6,299 bases of DNA from an uncultured bacterium (GTDB lineage: Bacteria > Verrucomicrobiota > Verrucomicrobiia > Opitutales > Intestinicryptomonadaceae), in the NCBI GenBank assembly GCA_905214995.1, contig CAJMOT010000120.1, positions 1 through 6,299 on the forward strand. The letters are read 5' to 3'. The position numbers and the translations under genes were made by a program. Within the stretch, counting starts at the first letter, position 1. Each line of letters starts with the position of its first letter. Shown in pieces: positions 1-5,738 of the stretch. The notes below the pieces were generated by a model that saw only the letters and a list, made by a program, of their open reading frames with translations, did not search any database and was not told the origin of the DNA.

Positions 1-627
1 CTCAATCAGGTCAAGCCGCTGACCTTGGGTCAAGCCGGTCGCATCTCGGGCGTGACGCCCGCCGCGCTGCGCGCAAACCCGAAGCTCTTGAAGCGCCTGC
101 AACAGGAACTGCTGCGCAACGACCAGACCATAATAGGAATCAAGAACGAAGACCCCGCCGACCTCGCGAGGACCGCAAAGGCGAGCGCGTCGTCGAGCGC
201 GTGGGGGACATCGCCCGATAACGTCCTCACGGGCGTCACGCTCGACGGGCCGAAAGAGAACAAAAACAAGTGGGTGGCGGAAGCCTCCGGCAAGCCGTGG
301 CTGCGTCTCGACTGGGCTTCCCCCAAAAAGATTTCCCAAATCAGGCTCACTTTCGAGCCCGGGTGGACGCCCCTTTCCCAAAGCGGCTCGAACTACCTGC
401 TGTCCTCTATGGTGCGCGCGCCGCAGCCGAAGCTCGTGCGCGACTACGACATCGTCGGAATCCTCGAAGACGGCTCCGAAAGAAAGCTCGCCGAAGTCCG
501 CGGCAACTACCAGAAGCTGCGCGCGCACAAGTTCGCCCCCGCAACCGTAAAGGGCGTGCGCGTCGACTTCCTCGCCACAAACGGCGACAAGATGGTATAC
601 GTTAAGGAAATCCGCGCCGAGGCGTAG
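1..627 (+). CDS. FAD-dependent oxidoreductase, C-terminal part (5' end outside window)
   Basis: The frame is open from base 1 (reading LNQVKPLTLGQAGRIS) to a TAG at 625-627, so 208 residues of a longer protein are seen. No real start is visible; the TTG at 25 is only an internal codon. After a helical stretch (LLKRLQQELLRNDQ, about residues 29-42) comes a domain of about 150 residues beginning DLARTAKASASSSA, with W-x-R-L-D-W and later VRDYDI, EVRGNYQKL and VKEIRAEA near the end. This pattern of beta strands is typical of F5/8-type (discoidin-like, galactose-binding) jelly rolls, and the 'LARxAxxxASSS' entry plus 'RGNYQ' exit recalls the C-terminal region of large, often secreted FAD-dependent oxidoreductases common in Verrucomicrobiota and Planctomycetota. 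The FAD-binding Rossmann part would lie upstream and is not seen, so the enzymatic label is inference from the C-terminus. The substrate is unknown. Another secreted protein with a jelly-roll tail is the main alternative. Confidence 0.6.
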   Translation, partial: LNQVKPLTLGQAGRISGVTPAALRANPKLLKRLQQELLRNDQTIIGIKNEDPADLARTAKASASSSAWGTSPDNVLTGVTLDGPKENKNKWVAEASGKPWLRLDWASPKKISQIRLTFEPGWTPLSQSGSNYLLSSMVRAPQPKLVRDYDIVGILEDGSERKLAEVRGNYQKLRAHKFAPATVKGVRVDFLATNGDKMVYVKEIRAEA

Positions 628-638
628 GGCGCATGCGC

Positions 639-670
639 AAAAAAAATCCGCCGCCCCAAAACGGCGCGGA
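639..670 (-). terminator. Rho-independent terminator, minus strand
   Basis: Read on the minus strand, TCCGCGCCG (670 to 662) pairs with CGGCGGA (653 to 647), with a 2-base bulge and the loop TTTTGGGG, and is followed at once by eight T (646 to 639). This is the classic hairpin plus U-tract form. It would stop transcripts arriving from the zinc-ribbon gene, whose stop codon is about 280 bases upstream on that strand, and would keep them from running antisense into the oxidoreductase gene. The plus strand has no T-tract after the hairpin, so it probably does not serve the oxidoreductase gene. Confidence 0.6.
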
Positions 671-822
671 CGCCGCGCTGACTGACGGAAACGCATCATA
701 AGGGGGGGGCTCCGACCGCGCCCTGCCCGTCCCCAAACGGCGGCTTTTCCCCTATCTCCGCATTGCGGGCCTTCCGAATTGGGTAATCCGCGGCGTTCTC
801 CGCGGGATAAAATCCGCCGCCC
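643..822. repeat. 14-base direct repeat (643-656 and 809-822)
   Basis: The sequence AAAATCCGCCGCCC occurs exactly at 643-656 and again at 809-822, 166 bases apart, in the same orientation. Each copy supplies one arm of a hairpin: the first that of the minus-strand terminator, the second the stem AAATCCG/CGGATTT. The shorter core AAATCCG recurs at 854-860 and 5718-5724. Coincidence is possible in GC-rich DNA of biased composition, but placing both copies in hairpins suggests related terminator-like elements. The range spans both copies. Confidence 0.4.
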
Positions 823-834
823 GAATTCGGATTT
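810..834. other. Hairpin in 3' intergenic region
   Basis: AAATCCG (810-816) pairs perfectly with CGGATTT (828-834) around an 11-base loop. On the minus strand the 3' arm ends in ATTTTAT, a weak T-rich tail, so this may be a secondary, poor terminator for the zinc-ribbon gene. Neighbouring stems at 788-805 and 882-909 suggest a structured 3' untranslated region. Confidence 0.35.
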
Positions 835-947
835 AAGGCGCGGACCGCGGGGGAAATCCGTTGCGCCATGCGCCTAAGAAGCGGAGGCATCGGGATTTGG
901 CGGCCTCCGAATGCCGCATTCAACCCCGAACGCGGCGACGGAAAATT

Positions 948-1319
948 TCATTCCGCGCGCAAAAGGCGCTTGAAGAATCCGCCGTCGCAAAACTTTTCGT
1001 CGGGAAGATAGAGAAAACAGAAGCAGCCGTCGCAAACGCCTATGTTTTTGTTTCTATCGAGGTATTCGATTTCGTCCGCGGGGACGGCGGCCCCGCACGA
1101 GGAACACCTGCCGTTTTCGACGGCGGCGATTCCGGGGGTTCCGCCCGCCTCCAACCTGTCGAAATGCGAGAGCGCAAACGACGGTATCTGCCTGCGGTTT
1201 TCGATTATGAAGTCACGGAGAATCTGCACGTCTTCGGAAGAGGCGAGGGGCGACTCCGAAAGGCGGCGCGCCTCGCGTATCCGCAACAGCCTCAAAATAA
1301 TGTCCTCCGTATGCTTCAT
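948..1319 (-). CDS. Short C4-type zinc-ribbon protein (zf-RING_7/DUF164-like)
   Basis: Starting at the ATG at 1319, this encodes 123 residues. The N-terminal half (1-60) is helical and charged (MKHTEDIILRLLRIREARRL), and the C-terminal half carries a zinc ribbon with C72-x2-C75 and C96-x2-C99, 20 residues apart, closing with FCFLYLPDE. The run 'IPSFALSHFDRLEAGG...VENGRCSSCGAAVP' matches my memory of the end of the C4-type zinc-ribbon family (PF02591, zf-RING_7), whose longer members have an N-terminal coiled coil; short versions like this are, as I recall, found in Verrucomicrobiota. Nucleic-acid or protein binding is the usual guess for the family, but its function here is unknown. The frame stays open upstream to 1445, but that extension is Lys/Pro-rich, overlaps the dnaE promoter region and looks non-coding; an in-frame GTG six codons upstream (1335-1337) is the main alternative start. 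No Shine-Dalgarno is seen. It is divergent from dnaE and ends against the convergent oxidoreductase gene. Two further Cys (C101, C111) follow the ribbon. Confidence 0.75.
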   Translation of the reverse strand: MKHTEDIILRLLRIREARRLSESPLASSEDVQILRDFIIENRRQIPSFALSHFDRLEAGGTPGIAAVENGRCSSCGAAVPADEIEYLDRNKNIGVCDGCFCFLYLPDEKFCDGGFFKRLLRAE

Positions 1320-1322
1320 GAG

Positions 1323-1345
1323 TTTATAGGGGAGCACATTGTCAA
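1323..1345 (-). promoter_or_regulatory. Promoter-like hexamers ahead of zinc-ribbon gene (spacing poor)
   Basis: On the minus strand a perfect TTGACA (1345 to 1340) and a TATAAA (1328 to 1323) precede the ATG at 1319, but they are only 11 bases apart instead of about 17, and TATAAA lies 3 bases from the ATG. They therefore cannot work as a standard sigma-70 pair for this start. One of them may belong to a promoter whose other half is weaker, or the A/T-rich stretch may simply keep the start codon unpaired. Confidence 0.25.
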
Positions 1346-1372
1346 ACCTTTTGCAATATTTTTTCGGAACGG

Positions 1373-1407
1373 CGCCCCCTTTTTTCGGGGCCGGGGCGTT
1401 TTTATTT
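1373..1407 (+). terminator. Terminator-like hairpin with U-tract upstream of dnaE
   Basis: CGCCCC (1373-1378) pairs with GGGGCG (1393-1398) around a 14-base loop and is followed by TTTTTATTT (1399-1407). This is an intrinsic-terminator shape on the plus strand. A competing short stem, CCCC (1376-1379) with GGGG (1387-1390), closes a loop of Ts. No plus-strand gene lies between 627 and here, so it either stops read-through antisense to the zinc-ribbon gene or, if dnaE has another promoter further upstream, acts as an attenuator. Its T-tract overlaps the putative -35 box of dnaE, so the insulator role seems likelier. Confidence 0.45.
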
Positions 1408-1436
1408 GACGGGCGGGCGGAACGTCGGATTAGAAT
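1406..1436 (+). promoter_or_regulatory. Putative sigma-70 promoter of dnaE, implying a leaderless mRNA
   Basis: TTGACG (1406-1411, five of six to consensus) and TAGAAT (1431-1436, five of six) are separated by 19 bases, slightly more than the ideal 17. Transcription starting 7 to 8 bases after the -10 would begin at about 1443-1444, which is the dnaE ATG itself. Fittingly, there is no usable Shine-Dalgarno: the only G-rich run, GGGG at 1439-1442, is one base from the ATG, too close for ribosome pairing. Confidence 0.45.
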
Positions 1437-1443
1437 TTGGGGC

Positions 1444-4400
1444 ATGTCAAACTTCGTACACCTGCACGTGCATACAGATTATTCCGTACTGGACGGATGC
1501 GCCAAAGTCCCCGTTCTAATAGACAGGGTAAAGGAGCTCGGAATGCCCGCCGTAGCCATCACCGACCACGGAAACATGTGCGGGGCGATCGACTTTTACC
1601 AGGCCGCGAACAAGGCGGGCGTCAAGCCGATAATCGGCATGGAGGCCTACTACATAAACGACCACACCCTCGGCGACGACATCAGGGAACTCATAAAATC
1701 GCAGCGCGAGCGGGAAAAATCCGACGACATCGACGGGATCGAGAGCGACCCTTCGATGCTCAAGCCCGAAAACTACCCCAAGTACCAGATACACCACAAG
1801 ACGCTGCTGGCAAAAAACTACGAGGGCTTTTTGAACCTCGCAAAACTCACGAGCGAATCCTACGCGCGCGGGTTTTACCGCAAGCCGCGCATAGACTTCG
1901 AGACCCTCGCGAAATACTCCAAGGGCATAATCGCCCTGAGCGGCTGCATAAACGGGGTCGCGTCGCAGTACCTGCTCTACTCCGACTACGAAAAGGCGCG
2001 GGAGGCGACGGCAAGGTTCCTCGACATATTCGGGCGCGAAAACTATTATATCGAAGTCCAAAACCACTTCATGGCGGCGGACAAAAAGGTAATCCCCGGG
2101 CTGGTGAAGCTCGCGCGGGAATTCGGCTTGAAAATAGTGGCGACCAACGACAGCCACTATGTCTACAAAAAGGACGCCTCGGCGCACGACGCAATGCTGT
2201 GCATAAACACGGGCTCGCTCGTCTCGGACGAAAACCGGATGCGGTACCCCAACAACGAGTTCTACATCAAGAGCCGCGAGGAGATGGAAACGCTGTTTCC
2301 CGACCTGCCGGAAGCGCTCGACAACACCGTGGAGCTCGCCGAGAGAGTGGATATAAAAATTCCGATAGGCGAAAACCACTACCCGCGCTACGAACAGCCC
2401 GCCGACATAAAATACGACCGCGACGAGGCAAACTTCAACCGCATTCTCGACCTCTACGTCACCAAGAAAAACGAGGTCCTGAAACAGAACGGCAAGGAGG
2501 CCGACTTCGCGCTCTCCGACGACACCCGCCGCGAGCTCATGAAGAACGGGCTGCTGCTCTTCGACCTGTCCAAGAATGGGATGTTGAAGCGCTACGGGGT
2601 GGACTACGACCATCCGGAAGCGTACGTCCCAAAGCCCGGGGAGCCCGCCGACCGCGCGCAGATGCTGCGCGACAAGCTCGACTACGAGCTCTCGATAATA
2701 GTCGGCGCGGGGTTTGTGGACTATTTTCTGATAGTCTACGAATTCATAAACTGGGCGCGCGAGCGCGGCATTCCCGTAGGCCCCGGGCGCGGAAGCGGCG
2801 CGGGCTGCATGATAGCGTACCTGATAAAAATCACGGACATCGAGCCCATACGCTTCAACCTGCTCTTTGAGAGAATGCTCTCGCTCGAGCGCGTCTCGCC
2901 GCCGGACTTCGACGTCGACTTCTGCGAGCGCCGCAGGCAGCTCGTGATAGAGCACGTGCGCGAAAAGTACGGCGCGGACAGGGTCGCCAACATCGTCACC
3001 TACGGCAAGCTCGGCGCAAAGGCCGTCGTGCGCGACCTCGCGCGGGTGAACGGAATCCCCTTTGACCGCGCAAACGCCATAGCGAAAATGGTGCCCGACG
3101 AGTTGAAAATGACCCTCAAAAAAGCGGTCGAAATGTCCGCCGAGCTGCGCGGGGAAATCGAGCGCGATCCCGAAGTCAGGCACATTTTCGAGGAGGGCGA
3201 AGTCATAGAGGGAATGATACGCCAGCTCGGCAAGCACGCCTGCGGCATAATCATAGGCGACCAGAAGCTCGACAACGTGGTTCCCATGATGACGCAGGAA
3301 GGCACGCTCACCACGCAGTTCGCCAAGACGCCGGTGGAGGAGCTCGGGCTGCTCAAAGCCGACTTTCTCGGCCTCAAAACCCTCACCATAATTTCCGACG
3401 CCCAGGACAACGTGAGGCGCACGCGCTCCAACGGCTTCGACATCGAGGAGGTCGCCCTCGAAGACCCCGCGACTTTCAGGCTGCTCAACAGCGGCGTGAC
3501 TGTCGGCGTTTTCCAGCTTGAAAGCGAGGGAATGCAAAATCTCTGCCGGCGCATAGGGCTTAGCTCGTTCGAGGAGATAATCGCCCTCATCGCCCTTTAC
3601 CGCCCCGGGCCGATGCAGTTCATCGACCAGTTCATAGAGGCGAAGAAAGACCCCTCCAAAATGCACGTCCCCCACCCGCTGCTCAAAGACCTCGTGAAGG
3701 AAACCTACGGGGTTCTCGTCTACCAGGAGCAGGTCATGATGGCCGCGCGCATAATCGCCGGCTACACGCTCGGCGAGGCCGACATACTGCGGCGCGCCAT
3801 GGGCAAGAAAAAGCCGGAAGTCATGGCGAAGCAAAAGGCGGTATTCGTCAAAAAGGCAAAAGAGTTCAACAATATGGACGCCCCCGAAGCCGAGGCGATT
3901 TTCGCCGTCCTCGAAAAGTTCGCCCAGTACGGCTTCAACAAGTCCCACTCCGCCGCCTACGCGATGCTCAGCTACCGAACCGCGTACCTCAAAGCCAACT
4001 ACCCCGTGGAGTTCATGGCGGCCCTGCTGTCGAGCGAGCTCGGCAACATGGACAAAATCTCGAAATTTGTGGAGGCGTGCGAGGGCATAAACATAAAAGT
4101 GCTCGGCCCCGACGTAAACGTCTCCCGCGAGATGTTCACCCCCATAATCGACCCTTCATGGAAGCTGTCGGAGGACGCCGACAACATGTTTGAAAAGAGC
4201 CCCGGCTCGATACGCTTCGGGCTGGCGGCGATCAAGGGCATCGGCGACGCCGCGGCAGCGGCCATAGTGCGCGAGCGCGACGCCAACGGGCCGTTCGCCG
4301 ACATATTCGACTTCCTCCGCCGCGTCGGAATGAAAAACATAAACAGGCGCGTGGTCGAAAACCTCATACTCGCGGGCGGATTCGACTCTTTCGGGGCGGA

Positions 4401-5286
4401 TCGCGGGCACCTGATGGGCTCGCTCGACGCCATACTCAACCACGCGCAGGAGCTCGAAAAGGACATGGCCTCCGGACAGACCAACATGTTCGACCTGCTC
4501 GACATGGGAGCCTCGCAAACAGAGGGCGGCGCCAACAAAATAGTGGACACAAACAAGCCGCCAATGTCCGTCGGCGAAAAGCTCCGCCACGAAAAGGAGC
4601 TGCTGAGCTTCTACGTCTCAGGGCACCCGATGTCCGAATACGCGGGCTTCGACGACGCCCTCGACGACATTCCCTCCCCCGACGCCGTAAGGCGCGTCAA
4701 GAAACTGCCGTTCAGGGCGTGCGGGGTAGTCTCAAACATCGTAAAGCGCCTCACAAAAAAGGACAACAAGCCGTGGTGCTACTTCACGCTTTCGGGGAGG
4801 TCGGCGTCGAAAGTCTGGCAGATAAACGCGTTCCCCGCCGCCTACGAAACGTGCGCAGACAAGTTCCGCGAGGGCGACTGCGTGTGCGTGACGGGCGACT
4901 GCCGCTCCGACGAGAGCGGCGAAACGCGCTTCACGTGCTCGTCGATAGAGCCGATGGAAAGCGCGATCGCTGGCTTCTGCAATTCGGTGGAGTGGCTGAT
5001 AGACCCGTACGCGCGCGCCGACAGGTTCGTGAAGATCCTGTCCAACTTCGCGCGCGGCGACGGCGAGGGCGGCGACATAAACCACAAGATAAGGGTGAGG
5101 GTCGGCGAAGACGAATTCGTCGAAATGTCGGACGGCGGAATGTCCAAGACGCGTTTTTCCGCGCCGGCGTTCAAAAGGCTGCATTCCGAACCCGCGGTGA
5201 TAGCGTTCAGAGCGCACGCGCGCCCAATCCCCCTACCCGAGCCCAAGTGGAGGATAGGCGGAGAGCGAGGGACGCTCCGCAGATAG
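1444..5286 (+). CDS. dnaE: DNA polymerase III alpha subunit (replicative DNA polymerase, DnaE1 type)
   Basis: This is the catalytic subunit of the chromosomal replicase: template-directed DNA synthesis within the Pol III holoenzyme in the cytoplasm. The start at 1444 gives MSNFVHLHVHTDYS, the expected DnaE N-terminus; an upstream TTG at 1339 would add 35 low-complexity residues across the terminator and promoter and is rejected. Length is 1280 residues, longer than E. coli DnaE (1160). Domains: PHP (about 1-280) with all nine expected metal ligands (H6, H8, D17, H42, E67, H118, C168, D236, H238); the palm with GPGRGSGAG (446-454), PDFDVDF (487-493) and D640 in LLKADFLGLKT, which supply the catalytic aspartates; fingers with VYQEQVM (759-765), RRAMGKKK (783-790) and YGFNKSHSAAY (829-839); a helix-hairpin-helix (about 925-950, AAIKGIGD); a beta-clamp-binding motif QTNMF (1012-1016), compare QADMF in E. 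coli; an OB fold (about 1088-1160); and a C-terminal tail of the DnaE1 kind. Charged inserts sit at about 75-117 and 340-378. No polymerase C family alternative (PolC) fits, since the PHP domain is N-terminal and uninterrupted by an exonuclease domain. Stop TAG at 5284-5286. Confidence 0.98.
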   Translation: MSNFVHLHVHTDYSVLDGCAKVPVLIDRVKELGMPAVAITDHGNMCGAIDFYQAANKAGVKPIIGMEAYYINDHTLGDDIRELIKSQREREKSDDIDGIESDPSMLKPENYPKYQIHHKTLLAKNYEGFLNLAKLTSESYARGFYRKPRIDFETLAKYSKGIIALSGCINGVASQYLLYSDYEKAREATARFLDIFGRENYYIEVQNHFMAADKKVIPGLVKLAREFGLKIVATNDSHYVYKKDASAHDAMLCINTGSLVSDENRMRYPNNEFYIKSREEMETLFPDLPEALDNTVELAERVDIKIPIGENHYPRYEQPADIKYDRDEANFNRILDLYVTKKNEVLKQNGKEADFALSDDTRRELMKNGLLLFDLSKNGMLKRYGVDYDHPEAYVPKPGEPADRAQMLRDKLDYELSIIVGAGFVDYFLIVYEFINWARERGIPVGPGRGSGAGCMIAYLIKITDIEPIRFNLLFERMLSLERVSPPDFDVDFCERRRQLVIEHVREKYGADRVANIVTYGKLGAKAVVRDLARVNGIPFDRANAIAKMVPDELKMTLKKAVEMSAELRGEIERDPEVRHIFEEGEVIEGMIRQLGKHACGIIIGDQKLDNVVPMMTQEGTLTTQFAKTPVEELGLLKADFLGLKTLTIISDAQDNVRRTRSNGFDIEEVALEDPATFRLLNSGVTVGVFQLESEGMQNLCRRIGLSSFEEIIALIALYRPGPMQFIDQFIEAKKDPSKMHVPHPLLKDLVKETYGVLVYQEQVMMAARIIAGYTLGEADILRRAMGKKKPEVMAKQKAVFVKKAKEFNNMDAPEAEAIFAVLEKFAQYGFNKSHSAAYAMLSYRTAYLKANYPVEFMAALLSSELGNMDKISKFVEACEGINIKVLGPDVNVSREMFTPIIDPSWKLSEDADNMFEKSPGSIRFGLAAIKGIGDAAAAAIVRERDANGPFADIFDFLRRVGMKNINRRVVENLILAGGFDSFGADRGHLMGSLDAILNHAQELEKDMASGQTNMFDLLDMGASQTEGGANKIVDTNKPPMSVGEKLRHEKELLSFYVSGHPMSEYAGFDDALDDIPSPDAVRRVKKLPFRACGVVSNIVKRLTKKDNKPWCYFTLSGRSASKVWQINAFPAAYETCADKFREGDCVCVTGDCRSDESGETRFTCSSIEPMESAIAGFCNSVEWLIDPYARADRFVKILSNFARGDGEGGDINHKIRVRVGEDEFVEMSDGGMSKTRFSAPAFKRLHSEPAVIAFRAHARPIPLPEPKWRIGGERGTLRR

Positions 5287-5335
5287 CCGCAAAACCCCGC
5301 AGAAAAAAATTCTCGCAACGCGCGCGCCGCCCCCC

Positions 5336-5341
5336 TATCTT
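5336..5341 (+). promoter_or_regulatory. Possible -10 box of the small exported-protein gene
   Basis: TATCTT lies 7 bases before the ATG at 5349, the same spacing as the -10 before dnaE. An A-rich tract (5302-5309) lies upstream, and the only -35 candidate, TTCTCG at 5310-5315, is weak and 20 bases away. If used, the transcript would again start at or next to the ATG. No Shine-Dalgarno is seen in the intervening CGCGAAA. Confidence 0.3.
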
Positions 5342-5348
5342 CGCGAAA

Positions 5349-5717
5349 ATGGCAAGGTTTGTCGCAATCGCCGCGGCGCTGATATTCGCGTGCGCCGCGC
5401 ACGGGGTTTCGCGCGCGTATGGATACCCTCCGGACGCGCCGCGCTCGGAGAGCTCTTCGCTCTCCGTGGACGGGAAGGATTGCCCCGCATATTCGAGTGA
5501 CAAAGAGCGCGGCAGCGTCTCGGTCGTGCGGTTTGAAAACGCATCAATGCGCTCCGAAAAGCCGCTCAAAATAAAAATAGATGGCTACGGCAAAAATCCC
5601 GCCGTAAGAAATGCGGTTTTTGACAATTTTTCGATAAACTCCGCGCCCTTGAAAGCCGGCGACATCCCGACGTCCGAATTTGCGAAAAAAATCTCCGCGC
5701 CGGCGGGAGAACTTTAA
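5349..5717 (+). CDS. Small exported protein resembling the C-terminal end of a beta-helix (GH28/pectate-lyase-like) protein
   Basis: The ATG at 5349 gives 122 residues starting MARFVAIAAALIFACAAHG, a signal peptide with a short basic N-region and a hydrophobic core (4-17). Cleavage by signal peptidase I near residue 19 or 23 is plausible; LIFAC (11-15) is an imperfect lipobox, so a lipoprotein is possible. Residues 26-55 are Ser- and charge-rich. From about 58 the sequence runs VVRFENASMRSEKPLKI, then a GYGKN block, AVFDNFSINSAPLKAGD, and IPTSEFAKKI near the end. This succession (FEN.., GY-hinge, VFDNFSING-like, NEFA-like close) recalls the last two coils and cap of right-handed beta-helix glycan-active proteins. 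Such proteins usually exceed 400 residues, so this is a miniature or a remnant with no visible catalytic residues. The frame stays open upstream into dnaE, but there it is a shadow. It lies 62 bases after dnaE and 21 before the EF-hand gene. The homology is from memory only; 'hypothetical exported protein' is the safe label. Confidence 0.55.
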   Translation: MARFVAIAAALIFACAAHGVSRAYGYPPDAPRSESSSLSVDGKDCPAYSSDKERGSVSVVRFENASMRSEKPLKIKIDGYGKNPAVRNAVFDNFSINSAPLKAGDIPTSEFAKKISAPAGEL

Positions 5718-5738
5718 AAATCCGAAACCGTAAAAAAT

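Larger units (their letters stand above)
628..947. other. Non-coding region between convergent genes, rich in hairpins
   Basis: This 320-base stretch lies between the ends of two convergent genes. I find no credible gene in it: the one minus-strand open frame (696-923) is Pro/Gly/Ala-rich with no recognisable domain. It contains the perfect palindrome GCGCATGCGC (629-638), a minus-strand terminator (639-670), a 6-bp stem CCGCGG/CCGCGG (788-793 with 800-805), a 7-bp stem AAATCCG/CGGATTT (810-816 with 828-834) enclosing the palindrome CCGAATTCGG, and a 7-bp stem CGGAGGC/GCCTCCG (882-888 with 903-909). A 14-base direct repeat (643-656 and 809-822) lies in two of these structures. The simplest reading is 3' untranslated sequence; a structured RNA cannot be excluded. 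I recognise no tRNA or known RNA family. Confidence 0.6.

Noticed and set aside
664..678. Plus-strand stem GCGCGG/CCGCGC after the oxidoreductase gene as its terminator
   Set aside because: No T-rich tail follows on the plus strand, and the stem competes with the better minus-strand terminator hairpin.
696..923. 75-residue minus-strand open frame downstream of the zinc-ribbon gene
   Set aside because: Pro/Gly/Ala-rich composition, no domain, several hairpins within it, and no convincing start signal; best explained as GC-rich non-coding sequence.
1339..1443. Upstream TTG extension of dnaE by 35 residues
   Set aside because: The added residues are low-complexity (GTAPPFFGAGAF), run through a terminator-like hairpin and the promoter, and DnaE proteins start at the FVHLHVH motif just after the ATG at 1444.
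1516..3948. 810-residue minus-strand open frame opposite dnaE
   Set aside because: It is the antisense frame of a GC-rich conserved gene, with repetitive Val/Leu/Arg composition and no domain; long antisense frames are expected here.
5258..5280. Stem GCGGAG/CTCCGC at the very end of dnaE as a terminator
   Set aside because: It lies inside the coding sequence and is followed by AGATAGCCGC rather than a T-tract, so it lacks the key part of an intrinsic terminator.
4719..5348. Extension of the small exported-protein frame back into dnaE (332 residues)
   Set aside because: The upstream part is Arg-rich and overlaps dnaE in another frame; a signal peptide begins exactly at the ATG at 5349, which marks the true start.
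5692..5717. Stem TCTCC/GGAGA at the end of the small exported-protein gene as a terminator
   Set aside because: The stem is bulged and short and only three T follow before TAAAAAT; too weak to call, and the EF-hand gene starts just 21 bases after the stop.
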